From Hallerella sp963660435 (GTDB lineage: Bacteria; Fibrobacterota; Fibrobacteria; Fibrobacterales; Fibrobacteraceae), in NCBI GenBank assembly GCA_963660435.1, contig CAVKYI010000015.1, positions 1 to 41,120 of the forward strand: a DNA stretch of 41,120 nucleotides, in the 5' to 3' direction. The notes beneath the pieces are model-generated. The model saw nothing but the letters and a program-made list of their open reading frames with translations. It ran no database searches and was not told the DNA's origin. Position numbers and translations under genes: made by a program. Shown piece by piece: positions 6,969 through 15,697 of this stretch. How positions within the stretch are numbered: position 1 is the first letter of the stretch; every line of letters starts with the position of its first letter.

Positions 6969-9221
6969 ATGGTCCAGTACGAAGGCTGGGATGGCTTTGA
7001 AGGCAGAATCTGGAAAGAAGAAATCAACGTTCGCGATTTCATCCAGAAAAACTACAAACCCTATGACGGCGACGAATCGTTCCTTTCGAGCGCGACCGAG
7101 GCGACAGGAAAGCTTTGGGGCGAACTCCAAAAGCTCCAGAAAGAGGAACGCCGTAAAGGGGGCGTTCTCGACATGGACACGGAAATCGTCTCGTCCATCA
7201 CGTCGCACGGTCCGGGCTACATCTCCGAATCGATGAAGGAACTGGAACAGGTCGTCGGCTTGCAGACGGACAAGCCTCTCAAGCGCGCCTTCATGCCGTT
7301 TGGGGGAATCCGCATGGCGGAGGAAGCCTGCTCTACCTATGGCTACACGCCGTCCCCGAAGCTTCACGAAATCTTTACGAAGTATCACAAGACGCACAAC
7401 GACGGTGTCTTTGACGTCTATACGCCCGAGATGAAGCTCGCGCGGCACAGCCACATCGTCACGGGGCTTCCCGATACATACGGTCGCGGACGCATTGTGG
7501 GTGACTACCGTCGCGTGGCGCTTTACGGAATCGATTTCCTGATAGCCAAGAAGCTGGAAGACAAGGCGAACTGCGGCGACGGAACGATGACGGACGACGT
7601 GATCCGCTTGCGCGAAGAAATTTCGATGCAGGTCAAGGCGCTCAAGGAACTGAAAACGATGGCCTCTTCCTATGGATTCGACATTTCCCTGCCGGCGAGA
7701 ACGGCGAAGGAAGCGGTCCAGTGGCTCTATTTCGGCTATCTCGGAGCGGTCAAGACGCAGAACGGCGCGGCGATGAGCGTCGGACGGATTTCGACATTCC
7801 TCGACATCTACCTGTCGCGCGATCTGGAAAAGGGACTTATTACGGAATCGGATGCGCAGGAGCTGATCGATCACCTGGTGATGAAGTTCCGCATGGTGAA
7901 GTTCGCGCGGATTCCTTCCTATAACCAGCTGTTCTCCGGCGACCCGGTGTGGGCGACTCTCGAAGTGGGCGGCACGGGTGTCGATGGGCGTTCCATGGTG
8001 ACGAAGAACGATTTCCGCTTTCTGCATACGCTCGAAAACATGGGACCTTCCCCGGAGCCGAACCTGACCGTTCTCTATACGAACCGTCTCCCGGAAAACT
8101 TCAAGAAGTACGCGGCGAAGATTTCGATTACGACGAGCTCCGTCCAATACGAAAACGACGACGTCATGAAGCCGGAATGGGGAGACGACTACTCGATCTG
8201 CTGCTGCGTTTCGGCGACCCAGACGGGCAAGGAAATGCAGTTCTTCGGTGCGCGCGCGAATCTCGCCAAGTGTCTTCTCTACGCGATTAACGGCGGTATC
8301 GACGAGAAGAGCCTTGAACAGGTCGGTCCGGCGATGCAGCCGATTACCTCGGAATATCTCGACTTTGACGAGGTGATGAAAAAGTATGACGCGATGATGG
8401 AATGGCTCGCGGGACTTTACGTGAATACGCTGAACGCAATCCAGTATATGCACGACAAGTATTACTACGAAGCCGAGGAAATGGCCCTGATCGATACCGA
8501 TGTCCGTCGCACGTTCGCTACGGGAATCGCGGGATTTTCGCATGTTATCGATTCCCTCTCGGCCATCAAGTATGCGAAGGTCAAGACGGTTCGGAACGAA
8601 AAGGGAATCGTCGTCGATTATGTTGTCGAAGGCGACTTCCCGAAGTATGGCAATGACGATGACCGCGCAGACGAAATCGGCGTGCAGCTTCTGAAGTCGT
8701 TTGTCGATAAGGTGCGCAAACATCACACCTACCGGAATTCCGAAGCGACGACATCCATCCTGACGATTACGTCGAATGTCGTCTATGGAAAGGCGACAGG
8801 TGCGATGCCCGACGGACGCAAGGCCGGCGAACCGCTTTCTCCGGGTGCAAATCCGAGCTACGGCGCGGAACGGAACGGACTTCTCGCTTCGCTCAATTCC
8901 GTTTCGAAGATTCCGTATCATTGGGCGCTTGACGGCATCAGCAACACGCAGACGATCAATCCCGAAGCTCTCGGCCACAGCGAAGAGGAACGGAAGAACA
9001 ATCTGGTCCAGGTGATGGACGGCTACTTTGAACAGGGCGCGCATCATCTGAACGTGAATGTCTTCGGTCGGGAAAAGCTGATCGACGCGATGGAACATCC
9101 CGAAAAGGAAGAGTACCAGAACTTTACGATTCGGGTCTCCGGCTATGCGGTGAAGTTTATCGATCTTACGCGCGAGCAGCAGATGGACGTCATCTCGCGG
9201 ACGTGCCACGACAGAATGTAA
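6969..9221 (+). CDS. pflB: Pyruvate formate-lyase (formate C-acetyltransferase)
   Basis: A 750-residue glycyl-radical enzyme that splits pyruvate with CoA into acetyl-CoA and formate during anaerobic fermentation in the cytoplasm. The length and motifs are canonical. The active-site cysteines lie in YSICCCVSATQTGKEM (C411-C413; the family has two adjacent Cys in an ACCVS context, here there are three). The radical loop IRVSGYAVKF near the C-terminus places the radical at Gly725. ATG 6969 is preceded by AAAAGGAGTCCTT, a strong ribosome-binding site. The stop TAA shares its last base with the ATG of the activase gene, giving a two-gene operon. A large open frame on the opposite strand is only a codon-bias shadow. 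Confidence 0.97.
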   Translation: MVQYEGWDGFEGRIWKEEINVRDFIQKNYKPYDGDESFLSSATEATGKLWGELQKLQKEERRKGGVLDMDTEIVSSITSHGPGYISESMKELEQVVGLQTDKPLKRAFMPFGGIRMAEEACSTYGYTPSPKLHEIFTKYHKTHNDGVFDVYTPEMKLARHSHIVTGLPDTYGRGRIVGDYRRVALYGIDFLIAKKLEDKANCGDGTMTDDVIRLREEISMQVKALKELKTMASSYGFDISLPARTAKEAVQWLYFGYLGAVKTQNGAAMSVGRISTFLDIYLSRDLEKGLITESDAQELIDHLVMKFRMVKFARIPSYNQLFSGDPVWATLEVGGTGVDGRSMVTKNDFRFLHTLENMGPSPEPNLTVLYTNRLPENFKKYAAKISITTSSVQYENDDVMKPEWGDDYSICCCVSATQTGKEMQFFGARANLAKCLLYAINGGIDEKSLEQVGPAMQPITSEYLDFDEVMKKYDAMMEWLAGLYVNTLNAIQYMHDKYYYEAEEMALIDTDVRRTFATGIAGFSHVIDSLSAIKYAKVKTVRNEKGIVVDYVVEGDFPKYGNDDDRADEIGVQLLKSFVDKVRKHHTYRNSEATTSILTITSNVVYGKATGAMPDGRKAGEPLSPGANPSYGAERNGLLASLNSVSKIPYHWALDGISNTQTINPEALGHSEEERKNNLVQVMDGYFEQGAHHLNVNVFGREKLIDAMEHPEKEEYQNFTIRVSGYAVKFIDLTREQQMDVISRTCHDRM

Positions 9222-9964
9222 TGACCCAGGGCCTTGTTCACAAAATCGAGACTTTCGGTCTTGTGGATGGGCCAGGTGTCCGGTGCGTCGTCTTTTTTTC
9301 GGGGTGCCGGATGCGCTGTCGCTACTGCCACAATCCGGAAACCTGGAAAGTTTCGGGTGGGGAAAAGTACACGCCCGAGTCCCTCTTTGCGAAAGTATAT
9401 CGCTACAGGTCTTACTGGAAGGACAACGGAGGCGTGACTGCGAGCGGCGGGGAACCGCTTCTCCAACTGGAATTCCTCGCGGAGTTCTTTTCCCGGTGCA
9501 AGAAGCATTCGGTACATACGGCGCTCGACACGAGCGGAAACCCGTTTGAAAATTCCCCGGAATACCGGGCGAGATTCGACAGACTGCTCTCGGTAACGGA
9601 TCTGGTCCTTCTGGACCTGAAAATGCTCGATCCTGCGGGGCATAGGGCCTTGACGGGACAGGACAATGCGAACATTTTGGAAATGGCCCGCTATCTTTCC
9701 AAAAAGAAGATTCCGATGTGGATTCGGCGCGTGCTGGTTCCGGGACTTACCGACGGCGAAGAGGATCTCCAGGCTACATACAGATTCATTGCGTCGCTCG
9801 GGACGGTTTCCCGTGTCGAAGTGTTGCCGTATCACGCCTTTGCGATTCCCAAATGGAAGGAACTCGAAATCCCTTACACCCTGGAAGATGCAATCGCTCC
9901 GACGAAAGCGGAAGTCAGGCGTGCGGAAGAGATTTTGCGCGTCGGAGAATTTTCAAAACCGTAA
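9221..9964 (+). CDS. pflA: Pyruvate formate-lyase-activating enzyme (radical SAM)
   Basis: A 247-residue radical-SAM enzyme that installs the glycyl radical on pyruvate formate-lyase using S-adenosylmethionine and a [4Fe-4S] cluster. The cluster motif CRMRCRYC gives C29, C33 and C36. LVDGPGVRCVVFFSG at the N-terminus, TASGGEPLLQ and LVLLDLKMLD are typical of PflA. The start is ATG 9221, overlapping the pflB TAA by one base. A GTG at 9203 inside pflB is also in frame but adds six residues the family lacks. There is no separate ribosome-binding site, so translation is probably coupled to pflB. The last 50 bp overlap the convergent membrane-protein gene. Confidence 0.95.
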   Translation: MTQGLVHKIETFGLVDGPGVRCVVFFSGCRMRCRYCHNPETWKVSGGEKYTPESLFAKVYRYRSYWKDNGGVTASGGEPLLQLEFLAEFFSRCKKHSVHTALDTSGNPFENSPEYRARFDRLLSVTDLVLLDLKMLDPAGHRALTGQDNANILEMARYLSKKKIPMWIRRVLVPGLTDGEEDLQATYRFIASLGTVSRVEVLPYHAFAIPKWKELEIPYTLEDAIAPTKAEVRRAEEILRVGEFSKP

Positions 9965-10541
9965 ACGTGACGCTTGCCACCAGGACGAAGATGGAAAAAT
10001 AGTCGAGAAGGAACAGCGGAATGCCGCGTTCTAAGTCGAAGAAGAAAAATTTTTGCGAGTAAAAGAGGTACTTGGGAAGTCCGCGAAGGACGAGCGCGTA
10101 GATACCGTAGAGCGAAACGAGGACTACCGCAACCTGGGCAATTCTTTTCGCAATGGAATTTTTGAACAGGGTTATTCGGGAAAAAAACATTCCCGCGTGG
10201 AAGGAAAAGTGAACCGCGGTGAGGGCAAAGTACCAGTGGCTTGCAACGAGATGCGTTGCCCGGGAGATGGCGAGGCCGAAATCGACGTCGAAAATTTTCG
10301 GTGAAAGGATGATGCCGCTTACGATAAGAAGAATCCCGGAAACTAAAATTCCTAAGTTTACGACGAGCATCGCAATGCGGAATCCTCTATATTTTCCGCG
10401 AAAGAGGTTTCTGTAAAAATGGCGGTTGAAAACGTTGTGGCAAATCCATAGGAGAAAAAGCGCTCCGCCTAGCCACTTATGCGTTTCCGGATTTTCAAAA
10501 AGCGTAACGCCTCCCATCAGAAAGATGGAAAGCGCGAGCAT
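9915..10541 (-). CDS. Cytochrome b-like membrane protein (DUF4405-type)
   Basis: A protein of about 208 residues with four or five transmembrane segments. Histidines sit in or near the membrane segments (ETHKWLGGALFLLWICHNVF, ASHWYFALTAVHFSFHAG), as expected for haem ligation in DUF4405/cytochrome b561-like proteins. A role in transmembrane electron transfer is inferred. It lies 27 nt downstream of an exported flavodoxin gene on the same strand, suggesting a shared redox function. ATG 10541 lacks a good ribosome-binding site. A CTG five codons upstream (giving LIDIS before the Met) could be the true start, since the added residues look natural. The 3' end overlaps pflA by 50 bp in the convergent orientation. 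Confidence 0.7.
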   Translation of the reverse strand: MLALSIFLMGGVTLFENPETHKWLGGALFLLWICHNVFNRHFYRNLFRGKYRGFRIAMLVVNLGILVSGILLIVSGIILSPKIFDVDFGLAISRATHLVASHWYFALTAVHFSFHAGMFFSRITLFKNSIAKRIAQVAVVLVSLYGIYALVLRGLPKYLFYSQKFFFFDLERGIPLFLLDYFSIFVLVASVTFTVLKILRRAKSLPHA

Positions 10542-10568
10542 CGAAATGTCTATCAGCCGGCGGGGCGT

Positions 10569-11099
10569 CTAGCGGAAAGCCTTTTCGAGGAATTCCCGGA
10601 GTTCGGATTCGCTTGCGCTTGCCGAAAACCGTTTGCCGTTTCGGATGTCCGCCTTGGGCGACGCCACTTTTTTCAAATCGTCCACCGTTCGTCCGAGTCC
10701 GCTGCCACCGGAAGTGCAAATCAGGACGATTGTCTTGCCGTCGAAGTTGGCGCTTTCCATAAAGGTGTAGAGGATTTTGGGAGCGTTGTACCACCAGATG
10801 GGGAAGGCGACGACAATGGAGTCGTATTTGGCGATGTCCGCTTTGCCCTGGATGGCTGGGCGTGCCGAGGGATTGTTGCACTCAATCGTGGAACGGCTTT
10901 TCTTGTCGTTCCAGTCAAGGTCCGCATCCGTATATTTTTGGGCGGGGACGATTTCGAAAAGATCCGCACCGATTGCCTTGGCTGCGGTTTTCGCAAGCCT
11001 TTCCGTTGTTCCCGTTGCGGAAAAGTAAGCGACGAGCGGTTTCGCTTCTGCTGTCATGAAGAAGCCTCCGAGAAAAAGAATCCATAACAGTTTTTTCAT
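10569..11099 (-). CDS. Exported flavodoxin-like protein
   Basis: A 176-residue flavodoxin fold with an N-terminal signal peptide (KKLLWILFLGGFFMTAEA, cleavage near residue 19). The FMN phosphate loop is seen right after it, in VAYFSATGTTERLAK. FPIWWYNAPK and CTSGGSGLG match the other FMN-contact loops of the long-chain flavodoxin/Flavodoxin_4 group. Export is unusual, since flavodoxins are normally cytoplasmic electron carriers. Together with the membrane cytochrome-like protein just downstream, it may form an envelope redox pair. It follows xseA on the minus strand after 56 nt, so it may be read from xseA or from its own promoter. The ATG at 11099 has no strong ribosome-binding site. Confidence 0.85.
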   Translation of the reverse strand: MKKLLWILFLGGFFMTAEAKPLVAYFSATGTTERLAKTAAKAIGADLFEIVPAQKYTDADLDWNDKKSRSTIECNNPSARPAIQGKADIAKYDSIVVAFPIWWYNAPKILYTFMESANFDGKTIVLICTSGGSGLGRTVDDLKKVASPKADIRNGKRFSASASESELREFLEKAFR

Positions 11100-11155
11100 G
11101 CCGATAATTTACCACTTAGAGCGAACTCTAGGGCAAGCGTTCCCAATGTGATTTT

Positions 11156-12454
11156 TTAATTGCGCCTGTTGGCGATGACCGAAACGCAGCCATCGGCAAA
11201 GTGCAGGGAAAGTTCGTCGCCCGGGTGGATCTCCGCCGCGGTCGCTACGGTCTTTCCGTTGAAAGTCGTGTAGGAATATCCGCGGGAAAGGATTCGCTTC
11301 GGGTCGTTTGCCTGGACCTTCGTTTCGACGAGTTCGAACTTCGCCTTTTCCAGGGCGATTATCTTTTGCGCACCGAACCGCAACCCTTCGAAGTTTCGGA
11401 CGAGCTTGACTTCTTCTTCCCGCAACGCGCGCTCCGAACCGTGAAGAAGGTTGTGCGCAAAGGCATGCAGCTTCTGTTCCTCGGCGGCGATGCGCTTTCC
11501 GAAGACGATGGAAATCCTGGATTCCGCCTGTAGCAGTCTTTCCTTTGCGGACGAGATTGCCGCTTGAGTCCCGTTCGCGATTTGACGAACGATTTCCGCG
11601 AGCGCCCGCTTGGCGTTTTCCGCCCGCGCGATGAGGAACTTGGCGCAGTCGGTCGGGGTGATGCACGAAGCGTAGGCGACCTTATCGACAAGGCTCTCGT
11701 CTATCTGGTGACCGATTCCGGTGAGAACAGGATAGGGAAAGCCTGCGATCTTGCGGCAGAGGGACTCGCTGTCGAAGTAGTTCAGATCCGTCTTGGCGCC
11801 GCCGCCGCGGACGATGCAGACAGAGTCTAGATCCCCCCTTCTTTCTAGAGCGGACAGCGCGTCGAGAACGGTCGCCTCGGTTTCGTTTCCCTGCATCCTC
11901 GCGAATTCCGTGACGACTTCGAAGGGAAATCCCGAAGAGGCGAGTGTAGTCGTGAAATCCTTGTAGGCCGCCGTCATTTCTCCCGTGACGAGCCCGACTT
12001 TCAGCGGAAGTTCCGCGAAGGGGAGACGCTTGTTCTTTTCGAGAAGACCTTCCCTTTCGAGCCTTTGCAGAATGGCCTTTCGCGTTTTGGCGAGTTCGCC
12101 GACGGTAAAGTTCGGGTCGATGTTCCTTACGCGGCACTGGAACTTTCCGCTTCCGACATAGAAGTCCGCTTCGACCTGGAGATTTACCTTGATCTGTTCC
12201 TTGAAAGCGAACGGGACGGGCAGGTTCATGAGCCGGGCCTGCATCTGGGCAAATTCTCCGGCGAACAGGTAGAGATCGAGCTTCGCGACAGGTTTCACGT
12301 CGCCTTCCGCGAACTCGGCGATAGCGAGATAGACCATGCGTCCGCGTTCCGTAATCTGCGTAATGACGCCGTTCACCCAGACCGGCGGAACTTGTGTCGT
12401 GAGCAGCTTCTTGACCGCGGACAGGTACTTGCTGACGGGAAAGGTTTTCTCCAT
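11156..12454 (-). CDS. xseA: Exodeoxyribonuclease VII large subunit
   Basis: A 432-residue catalytic subunit that degrades single-stranded DNA and works with a small XseB subunit. The N-terminal OB-fold (PPVWVNGVITQITERGRMVYL) is followed by VGLVTGEMTAAYKDF, the catalytic-domain motifs IVRGGGAKTDLNYFD and TGIGHQIDESLVDKVA, and a long charged helical region before the C-terminus (RGYSYTTFNGKTV). The open frame reaches 12598, but the first 48 codons overlap the antitoxin gene and its upstream region on the other strand and do not resemble the family. ATG 12454 (MEKTFPVSKYLS) gives the normal N-terminus. No xseB is in the window. Confidence 0.93.
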   Translation of the reverse strand: MEKTFPVSKYLSAVKKLLTTQVPPVWVNGVITQITERGRMVYLAIAEFAEGDVKPVAKLDLYLFAGEFAQMQARLMNLPVPFAFKEQIKVNLQVEADFYVGSGKFQCRVRNIDPNFTVGELAKTRKAILQRLEREGLLEKNKRLPFAELPLKVGLVTGEMTAAYKDFTTTLASSGFPFEVVTEFARMQGNETEATVLDALSALERRGDLDSVCIVRGGGAKTDLNYFDSESLCRKIAGFPYPVLTGIGHQIDESLVDKVAYASCITPTDCAKFLIARAENAKRALAEIVRQIANGTQAAISSAKERLLQAESRISIVFGKRIAAEEQKLHAFAHNLLHGSERALREEEVKLVRNFEGLRFGAQKIIALEKAKFELVETKVQANDPKRILSRGYSYTTFNGKTVATAAEIHPGDELSLHFADGCVSVIANRRN

Positions 12455-12509
12455 AGTGCACAATATGTATTTTTTATCAAAACCTGTCTGAAGAAAAAGA
12501 GGATCTGGA

Positions 12510-12707
12510 ATGGCAAAAATCGTTTCGGCGATGGAAGCGCGCAAGGGATTTGGCGATCTGTTGAACCAGGTGGCGCTAAAAGGCGAAGATATCGTCATCG
12601 AGAGAGCGGGAAAGCAGCTTGCGAGACTTTCTCCCGTCGAAAGCCTCGGTCTGCAAAAGCTGGATTTTCGCGATATTTCGAAACTTCCCGGCGATATTTG
12701 GGAATAG
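12510..12707 (+). CDS. PHD/YefM-type antitoxin, no partner toxin seen
   Basis: A 65-residue protein with the PHD/YefM fold signature: VSAMEARKGFGDLLNQV (residues 5-21) then DIVIERAGKQLARLSPV. It would bind DNA through its N-terminal half and neutralise a toxin with its C-terminal tail. ATG 12510 follows GAGGA at 12501-12505. No RelE-, Doc- or PIN-type toxin gene lies on either side: xseA is divergent upstream and a surface protein starts 49 nt downstream. It is either an orphan antitoxin, one acting with a distant toxin, or a DNA-binding regulator of its neighbours. Confidence 0.82.
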   Translation: MAKIVSAMEARKGFGDLLNQVALKGEDIVIERAGKQLARLSPVESLGLQKLDFRDISKLPGDIWE

Positions 12708-12735
12708 TTGCAAAAAGCGTATAAATTGCTATTTT
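12708..12735 (+). promoter_or_regulatory. Putative promoter of the surface-protein gene
   Basis: TTGCAA (12708-12713), a 16-bp spacer, and TATTTT (12730-12735) lie in the 49-bp gap between the antitoxin stop and the surface-protein start. A strong ribosome-binding site AGAGGAGGT follows at 12744-12752. Confidence 0.4.
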
Positions 12736-12756
12736 ATGGGAAAAGAGGAGGTTTCT

Positions 12757-15405
12757 ATGAAATCGATTGCCTTTGGGATTTCTTTTTTGGCTTGCCTGGG
12801 AACGCTCTGGGCGAATACGGACACGGTCTGGACCGTTTCCGGCGACGGAAACAAGGCGGCGGCCTACTGGTATAGCTACACGTTCGGAACCGGAGCCTCT
12901 GTCGATACGGCGACGGTCGATGGCTACCGCACAGCGAACTTTTCGGCGAAAACTTCGGTTTCGAGCGGTGCCGGATACGGCTTTGGCTGGGAACAGAAAG
13001 AACAGAACGGCAAATATGTTGATGTCTCGGTCAATCTTTCCGCCTACAAGGGCGCATGCCTCACCTACAAGGCGAAGTCGCCGGTGCGGATGGACTTCAA
13101 GCAATCGACGATCACCGATGACAACTATTACGGGACTCTTCTGGATTCTTCCTCGAGCTTCAAGACGGTCTTTGTCCCCTTTGCAAACCTTGACCAGGAC
13201 TGGAAGTCAACGACGCCTGCCTGGAACGCAACCTTGCAGATGGGTGTCCAGTTCAGCTACAAGAATACGATTGCGAAAACTTACGGGGAAACGAACGCGT
13301 TTACGCTTGCCACCCTCATCATGGGCGATTCCTGCGTGACATATCCGCCGGAGCTTCTCGAACCGTATAAGTCAAGGAACGCTGACGGGAAAATCGATTC
13401 GACCGAACTGGCGGAATCGGATACGCTTTCTCTCGAACTTTCGAAAATCTTTTTTGACCGGGACGGAGACGCTCTGAAAATCTCCGCAAGGATTGCAAAC
13501 CTTGTCGCGGGATCGCTTTCTCTCCTGAGCGACAAGACCGAGTTCGGACTTTCCGATACGCTTCGCCTTGTTCCGAAGGCGAACCTGAACGGTGAAGCCT
13601 TGGTGGTGCTTGTCGCAAGCGACGCGCGGGATTCCGTCTCCTACAAGCTGGTTGTCAAGACGAAAGACACGGAAAATCCCCCGGTTGCCGTGGATGATTC
13701 TTATTCCGTCAACGAGGACGATACGCTTGTCGTTCCTGTCAAGAGCGGCGTTCTCCGGAACGATTACGATATCGACGGAACCGCTTTCGAAATCAGCTCC
13801 CATACGGAACCTTCGCACGGAACGCTTTCCTTCGACAAGACCGATGGCTCTTTCTCGTATATTCCCGATGCGAATTACTGCGGCCTGGATTCCTGGACAT
13901 ACACGCTCGTCGATAAGACGGAGCTCGCCAGCGAACCGGGGACCGTTTCGATAAATGTCCGGTGCATCAACGATCCGCCGACGGTAACGGTCAAGGATTC
14001 CTCGATTTTCAAGATTCTAGCCTACGAGGAAGATTTTGGAGAAATGTACCTTCAGATAACGATGGATTATCTAGAGTTTTCCGATGTCGATGGCGACAAA
14101 TTGACGACAGGCATTACGACGGATGGAAACATCCTGGCTTCGATGGATGTGCTTGGAAACTTCTACCTGATTACGTTCAATTCCGTGGAAGATTTCTTTG
14201 GCACGGCGAACGTGACAATCTTTGCGACAGACGGACAGGACACGGCGAAGTTCTCGTTCCCGGTGGAAATCCTTCCGATAAAGGATGCTCCCAAGGCAAG
14301 ACGCGATGTCTATACGGCTTACGAAGACAGCGTCCTTGCCGTTTCCGCGGAAAAAGGCGTTCTCGCAAACGACGTGAATCCGGACGATTCGACGGTTGCT
14401 CTCCGGGCGTTTCTCAAGACGGATGCCTTGCACGGCCATGTCGCTCTCGAAGAAGACGGGTCGTTTACCTATACGCCCGATGCGGATTTCTTTGGCGCGG
14501 ATTCGTTTGCCTATTTCGTCGTAAACGAGATTGACGATACGTCGAACGTTGCTTTTGTCGCGCTAGACGTCCTGGACATGAACGATCCTCCCTATGTCGT
14601 GGCGGATACCGCCGCCTTTGACACGCTTGTCCGGAACGAGGACTTCACGGCAACGATTCGTTTCAAGGCCTCGGAAGTAAAGTCCTGGTTTGCGGACCCC
14701 GACAATGACAAGCTCTACATCAGCGCGGCAAGCGATGATGGAAAACTCTCCGTTTCGCTTTCTACATCCGGAGATTTGGTCATCAAGTCGGTTCGTGACG
14801 CCTTTGGAGATGCCTACGTGACGGTTACGGCGGCAGACAGCGTTTCCGGTTCGGCGAGTTTCAGGATTCATGTCTATCTCGTGCCGATAAACGACAAGCC
14901 GGTCGCGGGATTCGATACGGTAATCGTGATGGAACATTCCAAAATCCTCGTTTCCGTGGATCTCGATACGGTATTCTCCGATCCGGATGGCGATACGCTT
15001 TCCTATGAAATCTCTTCTGCGGACAAGAACTTCAGCGCGACCATTTCGGGATCCGTCCTGACGATGGAATATGCCGATACGACGGAACTCGCCGACGGTC
15101 TCTACCGCTTCCGCATTCGCGCGACCGATGGCGAAGGTCTCTATGCGGATGGAATCATCTACCTGGATGTTGGCGGCATTGCGAAAATCGCTCCGGGCGT
15201 TGTACAGAAGATTTCGTCCTGGAAAACGGCAATCCTCGCCTCTCGCGGAACGGCAAGGCTCTACGGATTGAATGGACGCTTGCTTTGGACGGGGAACCTC
15301 CCTCTCTCCGAATCCGAAGTTCGGAACGCTGTTTCCCGCGTCGGCGAAAAAACGATTCTCCGCGTGAATCGCGCGAGCTGGATGCTTTCGCCGGAAAGGC
15401 TTTAA
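12757..15405 (+). CDS. Secreted multi-module surface protein (cadherin/Ig-like)
   Basis: An 882-residue exported protein. A signal peptide (residues 1-19, cleaved after LGTLWA) is followed by a beta-sandwich region (about 20-190) rich in aromatic residues. That region resembles the carbohydrate-binding modules attached to fibrolytic proteins, though this is inferred. Six Ig/cadherin-like modules follow, near 205, 307, 404, 510, 609 and 712. The ones at 307 and 510 are the closest pair: AVDDSYSVNEDDTL / RRDVYTAYEDSV, then a turn with HGTLSF / HGHVAL and FSYIPDANYCG / FTYTPDADFFG. Acidic SDVDGD and SDPDGD loops suggest calcium binding. The C-terminal ~75 residues (ARLYGLNGRLLWTG) look like the sorting or anchoring tails of FCB secreted proteins. 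ATG 12757 has AGAGGAGG upstream. The true ligand is unknown. Confidence 0.8.
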   Translation: MKSIAFGISFLACLGTLWANTDTVWTVSGDGNKAAAYWYSYTFGTGASVDTATVDGYRTANFSAKTSVSSGAGYGFGWEQKEQNGKYVDVSVNLSAYKGACLTYKAKSPVRMDFKQSTITDDNYYGTLLDSSSSFKTVFVPFANLDQDWKSTTPAWNATLQMGVQFSYKNTIAKTYGETNAFTLATLIMGDSCVTYPPELLEPYKSRNADGKIDSTELAESDTLSLELSKIFFDRDGDALKISARIANLVAGSLSLLSDKTEFGLSDTLRLVPKANLNGEALVVLVASDARDSVSYKLVVKTKDTENPPVAVDDSYSVNEDDTLVVPVKSGVLRNDYDIDGTAFEISSHTEPSHGTLSFDKTDGSFSYIPDANYCGLDSWTYTLVDKTELASEPGTVSINVRCINDPPTVTVKDSSIFKILAYEEDFGEMYLQITMDYLEFSDVDGDKLTTGITTDGNILASMDVLGNFYLITFNSVEDFFGTANVTIFATDGQDTAKFSFPVEILPIKDAPKARRDVYTAYEDSVLAVSAEKGVLANDVNPDDSTVALRAFLKTDALHGHVALEEDGSFTYTPDADFFGADSFAYFVVNEIDDTSNVAFVALDVLDMNDPPYVVADTAAFDTLVRNEDFTATIRFKASEVKSWFADPDNDKLYISAASDDGKLSVSLSTSGDLVIKSVRDAFGDAYVTVTAADSVSGSASFRIHVYLVPINDKPVAGFDTVIVMEHSKILVSVDLDTVFSDPDGDTLSYEISSADKNFSATISGSVLTMEYADTTELADGLYRFRIRATDGEGLYADGIIYLDVGGIAKIAPGVVQKISSWKTAILASRGTARLYGLNGRLLWTGNLPLSESEVRNAVSRVGEKTILRVNRASWMLSPERL

Positions 15406-15697
15406 TTCTTGGATATCGGGGCGTTTCGCGCTTTCTTTCGCTCGTCTTCTTGCCTGGGACTTTCCTTGCGAAGGCGAGCGTTCTTGTTGAATTTCTCAAG
15501 GTGTTTTTCGTTTTGGAACGGTTAGGCCCGCGCTGTTTCGGAGCGTATCCCAAGGCAGTACGGATAGAATTCCGATTCTCCCGGCGATTCTGGATGTCGG
15601 CGGAAAAGCGTTTCTTTTGGCGTGAAGCGATGAAATTGAAAACCTTTTTTGCCATCGGGAATATTTGAATCGCAAGATTATTTGTATCTTAAAAGGC
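15406..15697. other. 292-bp spacer before the restriction-modification genes
   Basis: No convincing gene or terminator is seen. Open frames run through it on both strands but continue out of the surface-protein gene in the wrong frame and look like composition shadows. The right end holds the methylase promoter. It marks the boundary between GC-richer core DNA and the AT-richer restriction-modification pair. Confidence 0.5.
15685..15690 (+). promoter_or_regulatory. Putative -10 box of the methylase gene
   Basis: TATCTT is only 7 nt from the methylase ATG. TTGAAT sits at 15665-15670 with a short 14-bp spacer. If the box is real, transcription would begin at or next to the start codon. Confidence 0.35.

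Noticed and set aside
12455..12598. An extended N-terminus for XseA
   Set aside because: The extra codons overlap the antitoxin gene on the other strand and do not resemble the family. ATG 12454 gives the standard OB-fold start.
15285..15668. A possible gene in the spacer before the methylase
   Set aside because: The frame starts inside the surface-protein gene out of frame, has no ribosome-binding site and no recognisable pattern.
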